Positions 26,433 through 35,288 are shown, numbered from the stretch's first letter. The stretch: 53,323 nt of DNA from Marine Group II euryarchaeote MED-G38 (GCA_002457145.1 NTJP01000002.1:97583-150905), one strand, 5' to 3'. Notes: generated from the letters alone by a model not told the origin. Program-made: numbers and translations.

Positions 26433-27611
26433 ATGGCAGCCGACATGTCCTGGATGCGCGAAAGATATCAATACCTTAAATCACAAGGATTAGACTGGAA
26501 TCCTCCTACATTAGAATCAGCCAGTAAACCTAGATGCATGATAGATGGAAAAGAGATGATAATGCTTTCTGCGAATAATTATCTGAATCTTACTACTCAT
26601 CCTAAAGTGGTTAAAGCATCTATTGACGCTATAAAAAAATATGGCGCAGGCTCCGGATCTGTTAGGGCTATTGCTGGAACATTGGATATACACTTAGAAG
26701 CCGAACAAATATGTGCAAAATTCAAAGAAGTAGAGTCTGCATTGATTTATTCTGCAGGCTATACTGTAAATGTTGGATTAATCCCAACTCTAGTTTCTGG
26801 TTCTAATGATGTAATAATTTCAGATGAATTGAATCACGGTTCAATTATTGATGGAGTCAGATTAACTAAAGCCTCTAGGTCAGTTTATTCACACAATGAT
26901 ATGGGAGAACTTGAAAATATACTTAAGAATAATAAAAATGCAGAAAGAAAATTGATTATAACAGATGGTGTTTTTAGTATGGATGGAGATATTGCACCTC
27001 TTGATAAAATAACTAACCTTGCTGAAGAGTACGATGCCATGATTTTTGTTGATGATTGTCATGGCGAAGGAGTCCTTGGCGGCGGCAGAGGAATTGTCTC
27101 TCATTTTGGATTACAAGGAAGAGTAAATTTTGAAGTGGGATCATACTCTAAAGCATTGGGCGTACAAGGAGGGATTCTTGCAGGTAGCGAGGATGTAAGG
27201 AGACATGCTCTAAATCATAGCCGTTCATGGTTATTATCTGGGAGTCAACCACCTGCAGTAGCGGCCGCACAAAAAGCATCGATAGAAGTCCTAATGTCTG
27301 AGCCAGAGCACGTTCAGAAATTATGGGATAATACTAATTATTTCAGAAAAAAACTTCAATCTCTTGGTTTTGATACCGGAGTTAGTGAAACTCCTATAAT
27401 TCCTGTAATGTGTGGTGAAAGTAAAAAGGCACAAGAGATGTCTAAACAATTAAGAAATGAGGGTGTAATGGTCGGTGCCATAGTTTTTCCAATGGTTGCT
27501 ACTGATAAAGCAAGAGTTCGAGCCCAAATGTCTGCTGGATTGAGTAAAGAAGATATCGACCTTGTATTAAGTTCATTCGAGAAATGCGGTAAAAAAATAG
27601 GATTAATATAA
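26433..27611 (+). CDS. Alpha-oxoamine synthase (glycine C-acetyltransferase / BioF family)
   Basis: 392 residues from ATG 26433; the open frame extends further upstream but would run over the divergent neighbour. PLP-dependent fold-type I: ANNYLNLTTHP, GSGSVRAIAGT, the DELNHGSIIDG block, DDCHGEGVLG (cofactor Asp) and Lys240 in GSYSKALG as the Schiff-base lysine. It condenses glycine or another amino acid with an acyl-CoA. Length and motifs fit 2-amino-3-ketobutyrate CoA ligase best; 8-amino-7-oxononanoate synthase or a serine palmitoyltransferase-like enzyme cannot be excluded. No biotin genes or threonine dehydrogenase are adjacent. Confidence 0.8.
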   Translation: MAADMSWMRERYQYLKSQGLDWNPPTLESASKPRCMIDGKEMIMLSANNYLNLTTHPKVVKASIDAIKKYGAGSGSVRAIAGTLDIHLEAEQICAKFKEVESALIYSAGYTVNVGLIPTLVSGSNDVIISDELNHGSIIDGVRLTKASRSVYSHNDMGELENILKNNKNAERKLIITDGVFSMDGDIAPLDKITNLAEEYDAMIFVDDCHGEGVLGGGRGIVSHFGLQGRVNFEVGSYSKALGVQGGILAGSEDVRRHALNHSRSWLLSGSQPPAVAAAQKASIEVLMSEPEHVQKLWDNTNYFRKKLQSLGFDTGVSETPIIPVMCGESKKAQEMSKQLRNEGVMVGAIVFPMVATDKARVRAQMSAGLSKEDIDLVLSSFEKCGKKIGLI

Positions 27612-27682
27612 TAATACTTATCATGTTATTTTCAAAGATTTCTTTTTTATCATTATTAGCGGAGAGGTTATGACCCTAACTC

Positions 27683-27702
27683 TCTCAGACATGACTCTGA
27701 GA
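27683..27702 (+). promoter_or_regulatory. Inverted repeat just upstream of the citrate synthase start
   Basis: TCTCAGA (27683-27689) and TCTGAGA (27696-27702) form a perfect 7-base inverted repeat with a 6-base spacer, ending 4 bases before the citrate synthase ATG. It could be an operator or an mRNA hairpin. Upstream, GGAGAGG (27661-27667) is placed for ATG 27670, which opens a 27-codon frame overlapping the citrate synthase start in another frame. Confidence 0.4.
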
Positions 27703-27706
27703 TTAC

Positions 27707-28873
27707 ATGTCCGAGGAAGAAGAACTATTCACGATAACTGCCAAACATCTTGATTCAGGGATGAGAGGGATACCTGTTGGGACTTGTCAAACATCTTATG
27801 TCGATCCACTTGAAGGAGTTCATTATGTGGGATATCCTGTTGGTGATTTAGCGAATATGGAAGAAGAAGATGTAGTATTCTTATTGTTAAATAAACATCT
27901 TCCAACTGCCGAAGAATCAATCGCTTTTCGCAAGGAGCTGACCCATAGGGCCGAAGACATGCCAACAGGGGCATTGAGAGTCTTGGAATCACTAACTCCG
28001 GGCAGCGGTCATCCAATGGACTGGCTTTCCATAGGTATAATGGCTTTGGGGGCTGCTGAGACCACAGGAGATGTTAGGATCGACTCTATAAATTTGATAG
28101 CTAGGATGCCAGAACTTATGGCGCGTATATTCTTACTAAGGGGCGGTAGAAAGGAAAAATTAAGACCTAGAAAGCCGGAACTTGGACTAGTGGAAAACTT
28201 TGTACATATGCTTGGAATAGATGATGAGGAAGCAGAAAAGATGACACGTGTAATTAAATTCTTTTTCATACTTCATATGGATCATGGAGGAGGTAACTTG
28301 TCTACATTTTCGGGTAAAGCAGTAGCCTCTGGAAGGGCTTCAGTATATGCTTCTTTAGCAAGCGCTATGAATGCATTATCAGGACCATTGCACGGCAGAG
28401 CAAACCAATCTTGTTTGGAATTTGTCCAACGTATCGGCACCTCAGATCATGATGAAATTGAAAAGTTCGTTCGTTCGGAATTGGCTGCACGCAGACCGAT
28501 TTATGGATTTGGACATGGCGTCTTGAGGGCTGAAGATCCCCGTGCTAGACTTTTACTTGAACTGGGTGAAAATGTTTGCCCTGATGATCCAAATTTTAAG
28601 ATAGCAAAGGCATTGAGAGAAGTAGTCCCTGATATATTAAAAGAAATACCAAAAATAAGTAATCCATATCCTAATGTCGATTTAGCAAGTGGTAGTTTAT
28701 TACACTCAGTTGGTTTCAGGAAACCTGATTATTATACAACTTTCTTTGGGTGGGCACGTGTTGCAGGAATATGTGCCCAAATAATGGATGAAAGAAAATC
28801 TAGAGATGGCAGGGGAGCACCAATTTATAGGCCTAAATATTTAGCAAAAAATCAACCAAAAAAGAGAATTTAG
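27707..28873 (+). CDS. gltA: Citrate synthase, mitochondrial-like type
   Basis: 388 residues. Catalytic residues are in place: His229 in GPLHGRANQ, His270 in GFGHGVLR and Asp325 in NPYPNVDLASG. The wording of these blocks (DHGGGN, GHGVLRAEDPR, PYPNVD) resembles the eukaryotic mitochondrial enzyme (DHEGGN, GHAVLRKTDPR, PWPNVD) more than the common bacterial/archaeal form (DHELNAS, GHRVYK). It forms citrate from oxaloacetate and acetyl-CoA and fits with sucCD in an oxidative TCA cycle. The end lies 2 bases from the convergent GDPD gene. Confidence 0.94.
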   Translation: MSEEEELFTITAKHLDSGMRGIPVGTCQTSYVDPLEGVHYVGYPVGDLANMEEEDVVFLLLNKHLPTAEESIAFRKELTHRAEDMPTGALRVLESLTPGSGHPMDWLSIGIMALGAAETTGDVRIDSINLIARMPELMARIFLLRGGRKEKLRPRKPELGLVENFVHMLGIDDEEAEKMTRVIKFFFILHMDHGGGNLSTFSGKAVASGRASVYASLASAMNALSGPLHGRANQSCLEFVQRIGTSDHDEIEKFVRSELAARRPIYGFGHGVLRAEDPRARLLLELGENVCPDDPNFKIAKALREVVPDILKEIPKISNPYPNVDLASGSLLHSVGFRKPDYYTTFFGWARVAGICAQIMDERKSRDGRGAPIYRPKYLAKNQPKKRI

Positions 28874-28875
28874 TT

Positions 28876-30003
28876 TCATTTACTATGAGTTTTCCCTGTC
28901 CCTCTGTGTCCAATTATCCTTGATACTTCCCAAGGCATATTTGTTGCAGTAGTTTCCATGAGTACGCTGTCTATTTTTCTTTCCCACGACCATTTCTTTC
29001 TCCAAGTATTTACAAAATTGATTCTTTCCTTATCTGTTAATTCATGCCAGGGCGTTACATCTCGTTTAAACTCTGAGATAATTGATTTATGTTCAATTTT
29101 TGCAGTATCATCTAATTCTTTTCTCTTATCAGGAGTTAGTGGTTGAGTGGCTGGTTTAGTCCAACGTGCATGGCCCGTATCAAGAGTTACTATATCAGGA
29201 GACAAATCATCAGTAATTCCAGTTAGGCCTGCATCCAGTAATAACCTCTCATATTTTGATTCACAAGGCCAAACATATACTGGATATCCTTTTCTATATT
29301 TATTTAATCTTTCCAATCCTTTACCTTTCAGCCCTACTGAAAGTCCTAAATTAATTTTACTTTCAACACCTTTTAGATATTGCAAGGAACAAGGCAACAT
29401 TGGCGAACCTTCTTTTCTTTGTTTATTCATTATCCTAGGTAAAGAGTTAGATAAAAAAGAAGGTGCTGCTGTAATTCTCTGAGTAGTCCATGTCCCCCAT
29501 TGTCTAAGATAAGGGCGCAATCTACTAAATCTCAATTTACTTTTTACTCTTTTAGCGGCAGAAATTATCTTGGGTTCAAATGAATATACTACAGTCCCAC
29601 TACTTCCTAAATCAACTGCTTCAAGCTTATCTTCTAGATTCAATATCATCTTCATCATATGTTCTTCTCTAGATTTTCCTCCTATCCATCCTCCTGCTTT
29701 CCCGCTAGATGGGTGTGGAGGTTTCAACTCTATGCAAGAAAATGCTCCTTCTTCTGTCCATCGTTTGATAAAATCGGAATTTTTTAATAAATCATCAAAC
29801 GGCTCAACATAGTCTGGTAATTCATCCATGGACATTGCTTCAGGGTAGTCGCCAAACTCTGTTTTTGAGTCATGATGTAGTACCAATTGTTCATCTTCAG
29901 TTAACCTAAGGTCAAATTCTACACCATCGCTAAGTTGAATACCATATGTTATCGCCTTAATCGTGTTCTCTCGAGGACGAACCCACTCTGCATAATTTCC
30001 CAT
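28876..30003 (-). CDS. Glycerophosphodiester phosphodiesterase-like protein, apparently circularly permuted
   Basis: 375 residues from ATG 30003; starts further upstream would overlap the divergent transporter gene. Near the N-terminus come RENTIKA (residues 11-17), VEFDLRLTEDEQLVLHHD (metal Glu29 and Asp31, then His43-His44) and later IELKPP, which are GDPD motifs 2 onward. The first GDPD motif, normally HRG just before ENT, is instead at the very end: IIGHRGTGKT, His366, nine residues before the stop. No other HRG exists. In a TIM barrel this amounts to strand 1 moved behind strand 8. Expected reaction: hydrolysis of glycerophosphodiesters to glycerol phosphate. Confidence 0.75.
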   Translation of the reverse strand: MGNYAEWVRPRENTIKAITYGIQLSDGVEFDLRLTEDEQLVLHHDSKTEFGDYPEAMSMDELPDYVEPFDDLLKNSDFIKRWTEEGAFSCIELKPPHPSSGKAGGWIGGKSREEHMMKMILNLEDKLEAVDLGSSGTVVYSFEPKIISAAKRVKSKLRFSRLRPYLRQWGTWTTQRITAAPSFLSNSLPRIMNKQRKEGSPMLPCSLQYLKGVESKINLGLSVGLKGKGLERLNKYRKGYPVYVWPCESKYERLLLDAGLTGITDDLSPDIVTLDTGHARWTKPATQPLTPDKRKELDDTAKIEHKSIISEFKRDVTPWHELTDKERINFVNTWRKKWSWERKIDSVLMETTATNMPWEVSRIIGHRGTGKTHSK

Positions 30004-30104
30004 GTTCAATGCGAATTGTGTTTGTACATAACTCTCATCATCAATTTCGTTAATTCGCCCCAATGATAAAACCCTAGTACATCTCCGAGGGAACAGGTGT
30101 TGGC

Positions 30105-31928
30105 ATGTCAGAGACAGTAGAATTAGACCGAGAATCAAATCCACTAGCAGTCAGAGGTTACGCATATTATGATTGGGCTAAATCATCTTTTGAGACAAGC
30201 GTAACTGTTGCAGTACTTCCTTTATGGTTCGCTTATCTGTTTTTGAAAGCCAATGGTTTGACAACTACTATAGGTTCAATTGACTTTACTAGCGATGCCA
30301 TTTGGTCTTTTTCTGTTTCAGGAGCAGCGCTCTTAGTCGCTCTTTTAAGCCCTTCATTTGGAGTAATTGCCGATCGTCGTGCAATTAAGATGTGGTGGTT
30401 AAAGATATTAACATACGTAGGTGCTGGTGGAACTGTATTACTAGCAGCTGCACCATTACTCCCAATTAGTACTCAATGGGTATGGCTAATGGTTATGTTT
30501 GTAATTGCGAATGTGGGTTTGAACGGGGCAAGTGTATTTTACAACTCACTTTTGCCGCATATGGGTACAGATGATGAAATGGATTCAATTTCAAATAAAG
30601 CATTTGCATACGGATACTTTGGCGGAGGGATACTATTAGCAATTCATTTGGTAATGACATTAATTCTTGTTGATTCGAATGGGGACATGTATTCATGGGT
30701 AATACCCTCAATATTAGCTTCATCTGGAGTTTGGTGGTATGGTTTTGCATTATTGACTTTCAAATGGGTCCCCGAACCCCCAATAGAAAACGAAATGGAA
30801 GCACTTTCTATCTCTGATTCTGCAAAATTAGCCTTCTCAGAAATTAGAAAAACTTTGAGCGAAATTCCAAAATTTAAAACTTTATTTATCTATATGCTTG
30901 CGTATTTTTTCTTTATCGATGGGATAAATACTGTTACTGCTTTAGGTGGGATATACGGGCCAGTAGTTCTTGGAATAACAACTACCTTTTTGATGGTGGC
31001 TATTTTGATGGTTCAAATCGTTGCAGCTCCATCTGCATTAGGTTTCACCAAACTCGCTGAAAGAATAGGGACAAAACGAGCACTCACAGTTTCTCTTGTA
31101 GGTTGGATAGTACTTTGTTTTGCAGCACTATCATTCGCCCCTCTTGAATTGGATAACCATAATGAGCATGATATAATGTATGAGTGGGATGAATCGTCAA
31201 ATCAATATAGAGTTAGTGTTTCTAGTTCTGCACCTAGTCTGGCCCAAAAAATAGATTTTTCTGATTCTGAATTCGATGAACAAGAATGGGTTAGAAATCT
31301 AAAATCTTATCTTCCTATAATTCAAGATGAATTTGTGGTTGATTATGAATTATATGATTGGCAATGGGAGGAGAATAATGAGATATATCTTAAGACAGTT
31401 CCAGGTTCATATGATGAAATAATTAATACTGTTTTACCTACTTTTGAAAATACAAGATTCAGCGTTAGCATACAAAACGAAGATGGAGTTACATTCACCT
31501 CTAATGTAGGGATAGATCATCCTACGAATCTTGGCGATGGGGCATTGGATTTTATCCCAGAAACTGCTCGAACATATGTTTGGGCTCCTCTGGGGCTTAG
31601 TGTTGGCATTCAATTCATTATCCTCGGCGCATCAATGGGTTCGGTATTAGGTGGCTCTCAGGGGCTTGCAAGGAGTCTTTTCGGTCAGATGGTTCCAGAG
31701 ACAAGGAGTGCAGAATTTTTTGGTTTCTTTGGTTTCTTTGGAAAGGTTGCGGCTTTACTAGGACCACTCATTTATGGAATTATGACAGTTCTATTTGATA
31801 GCCGAGTAGGAATTCTTAGTATAGCAATACTTATTTTAGCAGGTACAATAATATTGAGAGGTGTAGATGTTGATCAAGGTAGATTAGATGCACAAGCAGA
31901 AGATGCTCGTAATCGAGGGTTTAACTGA
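30105..31928 (+). CDS. UMF1-family (Atg22-like) MFS transporter with external insertion
   Basis: 607 residues. The N-terminal RGYAYYDWAKSSFETSV is the hallmark of the UMF1/Atg22 family of the major facilitator superfamily. About twelve membrane helices are visible, split by a hydrophilic, acidic insertion of roughly 130 residues (about 345-475) that should lie outside the cell; usual family members lack it. The last third has the conserved GGSQGLARSLFGQMVP and FFGFFGFFGK segments (the latter from a short tandem DNA repeat). Substrate unknown; Atg22 exports amino acids in yeast. Divergent from the GDPD gene. Confidence 0.85.
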   Translation: MSETVELDRESNPLAVRGYAYYDWAKSSFETSVTVAVLPLWFAYLFLKANGLTTTIGSIDFTSDAIWSFSVSGAALLVALLSPSFGVIADRRAIKMWWLKILTYVGAGGTVLLAAAPLLPISTQWVWLMVMFVIANVGLNGASVFYNSLLPHMGTDDEMDSISNKAFAYGYFGGGILLAIHLVMTLILVDSNGDMYSWVIPSILASSGVWWYGFALLTFKWVPEPPIENEMEALSISDSAKLAFSEIRKTLSEIPKFKTLFIYMLAYFFFIDGINTVTALGGIYGPVVLGITTTFLMVAILMVQIVAAPSALGFTKLAERIGTKRALTVSLVGWIVLCFAALSFAPLELDNHNEHDIMYEWDESSNQYRVSVSSSAPSLAQKIDFSDSEFDEQEWVRNLKSYLPIIQDEFVVDYELYDWQWEENNEIYLKTVPGSYDEIINTVLPTFENTRFSVSIQNEDGVTFTSNVGIDHPTNLGDGALDFIPETARTYVWAPLGLSVGIQFIILGASMGSVLGGSQGLARSLFGQMVPETRSAEFFGFFGFFGKVAALLGPLIYGIMTVLFDSRVGILSIAILILAGTIILRGVDVDQGRLDAQAEDARNRGFN

Positions 31929-31933
31929 TTTGA

Positions 31934-32698
31934 TTATTTAGTGAATATTATTTTATCAATAACCAAAGATATCTCAAGTAAAATCAACATTGGGCCACCA
32001 ACTAGGAATAATGATAATGGATCAGGAGGAGAAATCAATGCTCCAAATGAAAGTGCAAAAAACCATAAAAATCTTCTATTTTCTAATATAGACTCTTTTT
32101 TAATTATGTCTCCTCTAATTAATAATATAGTTACCAATGGTATCTGAAATCCTATTATTGAAGAAAAATATAACCCGGTAATGAAACCAATCCATGATTT
32201 CAAACGCCAAGTTGAAGATAATCCAGAATCTATAGCATCTTGAGATAAGTAGTCAAGCAAAATTGGAATTAATATCTCATGCGAGTAAATGATTCCTATT
32301 AGCCCTAGTATCAACGAAGTTAGTATAACTATCGCCGCATTTCCAATTTTCCTTTCCGAAAACTTAGCACCTTTCTTTCTGGTCATTTTTATAATTTTAT
32401 GACTATTCCAAGAAATATCGGATATAAATACTAATATTAGTAATAGAAATCCTATTTGTGCACCCATTTGAAGTTGTAATAATACCACTTCCATGGGTTG
32501 TAAAATAATAATTTGAACGTTATTTGGTTTATATCCTTCAGAATTAAGAAACCACTCTATTATTTGTTCACTTACAGGATAACCTAGTAAAAAACCAATA
32601 CTAAACACAGAAACAAAAACGTAAGCCCTATTTTGCAAATATTGCATAAAAGCCCTAATTTCTGCTCTAGGAATTAAATCGTTAAATTTATCTTCCAT
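31934..32698 (-). CDS. tatC: Twin-arginine translocase subunit TatC
   Basis: 254 residues with six membrane helices (roughly 25-45, 70-95, 118-140, 165-190, 205-220, 226-245). The C-terminal RRFLWFFALSFGALISPPDPLSLFLVGGPMLI block, with PPDP before the last helix, is diagnostic. The N-terminal Glu/Arg region (EIRAFMQYL) fits the signal-peptide binding face. It recognises folded Tat substrates, which could include the Rieske-type enzymes. No TatA gene is in the window. Convergent with the UMF1 transporter, 5 bases apart. Confidence 0.88.
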   Translation of the reverse strand: MEDKFNDLIPRAEIRAFMQYLQNRAYVFVSVFSIGFLLGYPVSEQIIEWFLNSEGYKPNNVQIIILQPMEVVLLQLQMGAQIGFLLLILVFISDISWNSHKIIKMTRKKGAKFSERKIGNAAIVILTSLILGLIGIIYSHEILIPILLDYLSQDAIDSGLSSTWRLKSWIGFITGLYFSSIIGFQIPLVTILLIRGDIIKKESILENRRFLWFFALSFGALISPPDPLSLFLVGGPMLILLEISLVIDKIIFTK

Positions 32699-32723
32699 AG
32701 TTTCTATTCACACCCTTATTTTC

Positions 32724-33839
32724 TTATTTGCGTATTATTATTGATAATAAGTCTCCATCCTTCAAAGTATGGTCTAAACCAACACGTTGCCAATCAAATT
32801 TCGCACTCGGGCCTCTAACTCTAGCATATCTGAATTTTCTAACAAAATCCCTGTGTAATTTTACGCAAACATCTCTTACTGTCGAAGTATCTTTGACAAT
32901 TAATGGTTCAATCATATCGGCTTCTTGACCTTGAGGCTTCAGATAAATTGACATAAAATGCAGATTATTATAGATAAAATCCTTCATACCCTCGATTCCA
33001 AAACCAGTTTTTGCAGAAACTTCTAACACAGGCCAACCCTCTGGCAAACTATCTCTTGCTTTCTTTAAATCCATCTCATTCGCTAAATCAACCTTATTTA
33101 GAACTACTACAGCATTGCTATATATCCTGTTTCCAGCTAAAGTATCAACTATATTATCATCGGTAACATTCGTTCTAAGAGTTACCGTAGCCGAAACAAT
33201 TCCGAAACTTCTTACTATACCTTGTATCTCTTCATCTGTGAGATTTGTTTGTTTGACGGTGGATCTTACTACTATTCCCCCTCTATTTGTTCTCGTAATG
33301 AAGACTTGTGGAATAGGTTGATTCAATCTCAAACCACCTCTCCATAATTCATAATCAAGAATATTGAAGTGAGATTTTTGAAATGGATCTACAACATAAA
33401 GGACCATATCTGAACCTCTAATTACATTCAGTATTTCTCGACCTCTACCTTTCCCTTCAGAGGCGCCTTTGATTAGTCCAGGCAGATCCAAGATCTGTAT
33501 TTTAGCTCCTTTATGTTCCATTAATCCAGGAATACACGTTAAAGTTGTGAATGCAAAATTACCAATATCCGATTCAACTTCAGTAAGTTGTGAGATGAGA
33601 CTAGATTTTCCTACACTAGGAAAGCCCACTAAAGCTACAGATGCATCTCCAGATTTTTTAACTTCAAATCCTGGCCCTCCCCCACTAGCTTTTGCATGAG
33701 CTTGAGCCTTCTCTTTCCTTTCTCTCAAAGCAGCTATTTTAGCCTTTAATTTCCCTAGATGCCCTTGGGTTGCTTTATTCGACTTTGTTTTGGTAATTTC
33801 ATCTTCCAATGACTTGATTTGCTCTTCAATGGTTGCCAT
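32724..33839 (-). CDS. DRG-family GTP-binding protein (OBG/DRG, TGS domain)
   Basis: 371 residues from ATG 33839, preceded by AGGGGAGAAAACA; a longer frame exists upstream but lacks family similarity. An N-terminal Lys/Glu-rich helix (MATIEEQIKSLEDEI) is followed by G1 GFPSVGKSS, G3 DLPGLIKGASEGKGRG, G4 NKVD and a C-terminal TGS domain (IVKDTSTVRDVCVKLHRDF ... LKDGDLLSI). DRG proteins bind translating ribosomes in eukaryotes and archaea. Between G3 and G4 it also has the long DRG-specific insert (YELWRGGLRLNQP). Divergent from the next gene across a 148-base gap. Confidence 0.93.
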   Translation of the reverse strand: MATIEEQIKSLEDEITKTKSNKATQGHLGKLKAKIAALRERKEKAQAHAKASGGGPGFEVKKSGDASVALVGFPSVGKSSLISQLTEVESDIGNFAFTTLTCIPGLMEHKGAKIQILDLPGLIKGASEGKGRGREILNVIRGSDMVLYVVDPFQKSHFNILDYELWRGGLRLNQPIPQVFITRTNRGGIVVRSTVKQTNLTDEEIQGIVRSFGIVSATVTLRTNVTDDNIVDTLAGNRIYSNAVVVLNKVDLANEMDLKKARDSLPEGWPVLEVSAKTGFGIEGMKDFIYNNLHFMSIYLKPQGQEADMIEPLIVKDTSTVRDVCVKLHRDFVRKFRYARVRGPSAKFDWQRVGLDHTLKDGDLLSIIIRK

Positions 33840-33927
33840 TGTTTTCTCCCCTCTGTCACTAGTTCTATCCAGTTTCTTACAGTTTACATGCTTATCGCTA
33901 GGACACAGGTTATTGAATCCGGTGGCC

Positions 33928-33940
33928 AATTATATAACTT
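33928..33940 (+). promoter_or_regulatory. Candidate TATA box between divergent DRG gene and 33988 gene
   Basis: AATTATATAACTT sits in the middle of the 148-base divergent intergenic region, about 54 bases before ATG 33988 on the plus strand and about 95 bases before the DRG start on the minus strand. The element is near-symmetric and could serve either direction. Assigned on composition only. Confidence 0.35.
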
Positions 33941-33987
33941 CCACAGTGAGTAAGGCTTATTCTACTTACGCGAAGAGGTATATACAG

Positions 33988-34653
33988 ATGGCAGATGTTA
34001 TACTCTATCTCGTTAATCGGAAATCATTTTCTTCAATGTTAAATTTCACAGTATCAGAGATAATTAATCAAATAGAAAACAAACAATTCAGTACCAAAAG
34101 ACCAGAAATGATTTATGATTTTTATCGAGATTTTGATGTAGATATCGAAGGAGAAATTTTAGATTTATTTGATAAAAATGAATCTAACTTGGAAATCAAT
34201 AATAAAATATCTAACCTCAATTCTGATTCAAAAAATGATTTAATTTTATTACTTGCTAAATGGTCATCAGTTGCCCAATGGAGTTGTTGGGATGCAAGAT
34301 TATTTCTTTATTTAGAGCCATATTTGGAAAAGAATGTAAAAAATGTAGATGAATTTTTAGAGCCTGAATTATGGCATAACTTTCATCACCAAATGTCAAT
34401 ATTCGATCAACGTTCCTTTACTGAATCTGTAGTATTAGATTGGATGAACCGTAGAGAAAAACTAGGTGAGTCAATGGAGCCCTCAGAAGATCCAAAAATT
34501 TTACCAACTATGAATTCACATAACGAATTAAGTAAATTACTATTTAATTTTATTAAAAAATCATCGCATCCCGAGTTAGAATTAATGATAGGACGAGACT
34601 ACTTAGATTCAGAATCATGGTATCTTGGAAGAAATAAGATTAGTAATTTTTGA
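33988..34653 (+). CDS. Conserved-looking hypothetical protein upstream of nadM
   Basis: 221 residues from ATG 33988 with AGAGGT upstream; the same frame is open further left but that part overlaps the DRG gene. Soluble, acidic, largely helical by composition, with Trp-rich patches (WSSVAQWSCWDARLF near 91-105, PELWHNFHHQM near 126-136). I do not recognise the family. Its stop is embedded in the ribosome binding site of the NMN adenylyltransferase gene 9 bases downstream (TGAGGT), so both are made from one message. Confidence 0.55.
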   Translation: MADVILYLVNRKSFSSMLNFTVSEIINQIENKQFSTKRPEMIYDFYRDFDVDIEGEILDLFDKNESNLEINNKISNLNSDSKNDLILLLAKWSSVAQWSCWDARLFLYLEPYLEKNVKNVDEFLEPELWHNFHHQMSIFDQRSFTESVVLDWMNRREKLGESMEPSEDPKILPTMNSHNELSKLLFNFIKKSSHPELELMIGRDYLDSESWYLGRNKISNF

Positions 34654-34662
34654 GGTAATGAT

Positions 34663-35280
34663 ATGACAAAACTCCCCTTAATGCCCCCTCCATCTGAAAA
34701 TATGATGTCACCAGGAGTGGTCGTATTAGGGCGATTCCAACCTCTTCATTTAGGGCATACTTTACTAATCAAAGCAGCCGAAGAATGGCGTGTAGAAAAC
34801 TCCCCTGATTCACCACTTATCTTGTGTATAGGATCTTCAAATAGGCCCGAATCTATGGAAAATCCCTGGTCATATAAAGAAAGAGAGGCAATGATGGATG
34901 TATGGCTAAAAAATCAAGAAGGTTTTAATAATGTTAAGATAGTTAGTATCCCTGATATTCAAAATCCTCCCAAATGGGTTTTACATGCAGAAAACTATCA
35001 TGGTAAAAGTGGCTTCTTTTTCACCAGTGATATATCTTCTGCTGACCTTTACAATGATGCAGGATGGAGTACAATACTACATCCTTTAGAACAGAGAAAT
35101 AAATTTGAAGGTTGGAGAGTAAGGGCTACAGCACTGATGTTATCTACGATAAATGATGATGTGGCAGTTCGGGCAGTTCTTTCCGTTTCAGTTCCTGAAT
35201 CTGTAATTAATTATCTCATTGAAATAGATGGATTGAGAAGGCTAGCATTCTTAGTTGAGGGCGGAGAGCCTGTGGGATAA
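34663..35280 (+). CDS. Nicotinamide-nucleotide adenylyltransferase, archaeal NadM type
   Basis: 205 residues. GRFQPLHLGHTLLIKAA carries the nucleotidyltransferase HxGH motif (HLGH). IGSSNRPESMENPWSYKEREAMM matches the archaeal NMN adenylyltransferase segment (usually IGSAQxSHTxxNPFTAGER). The C-terminal WRVRAT block takes the place of the usual RSTxIR phosphate-binding loop. It forms NAD from NMN and ATP. The substitutions leave some room for a related nucleotidyltransferase. Ribosome binding site GAGGT overlaps the upstream stop. Confidence 0.75.
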   Translation: MTKLPLMPPPSENMMSPGVVVLGRFQPLHLGHTLLIKAAEEWRVENSPDSPLILCIGSSNRPESMENPWSYKEREAMMDVWLKNQEGFNNVKIVSIPDIQNPPKWVLHAENYHGKSGFFFTSDISSADLYNDAGWSTILHPLEQRNKFEGWRVRATALMLSTINDDVAVRAVLSVSVPESVINYLIEIDGLRRLAFLVEGGEPVG

Positions 35281-35288
35281 TTTTTAAT

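Noticed and set aside
28894-28911. GTGKT at the end of the GDPD-like protein read as a P-loop
   Set aside because: It lacks the usual spacing (GxxxxGK[ST]) and a following helix; it overlaps the HRG motif, which explains it better.
31716-31743. Short tandem repeat in the UMF1 gene (TTTCTTTGG-type units)
   Set aside because: Only about two to three units, in frame, encoding a conserved-looking Phe-Phe-Gly segment at a helix; no sign of a functional repeat.
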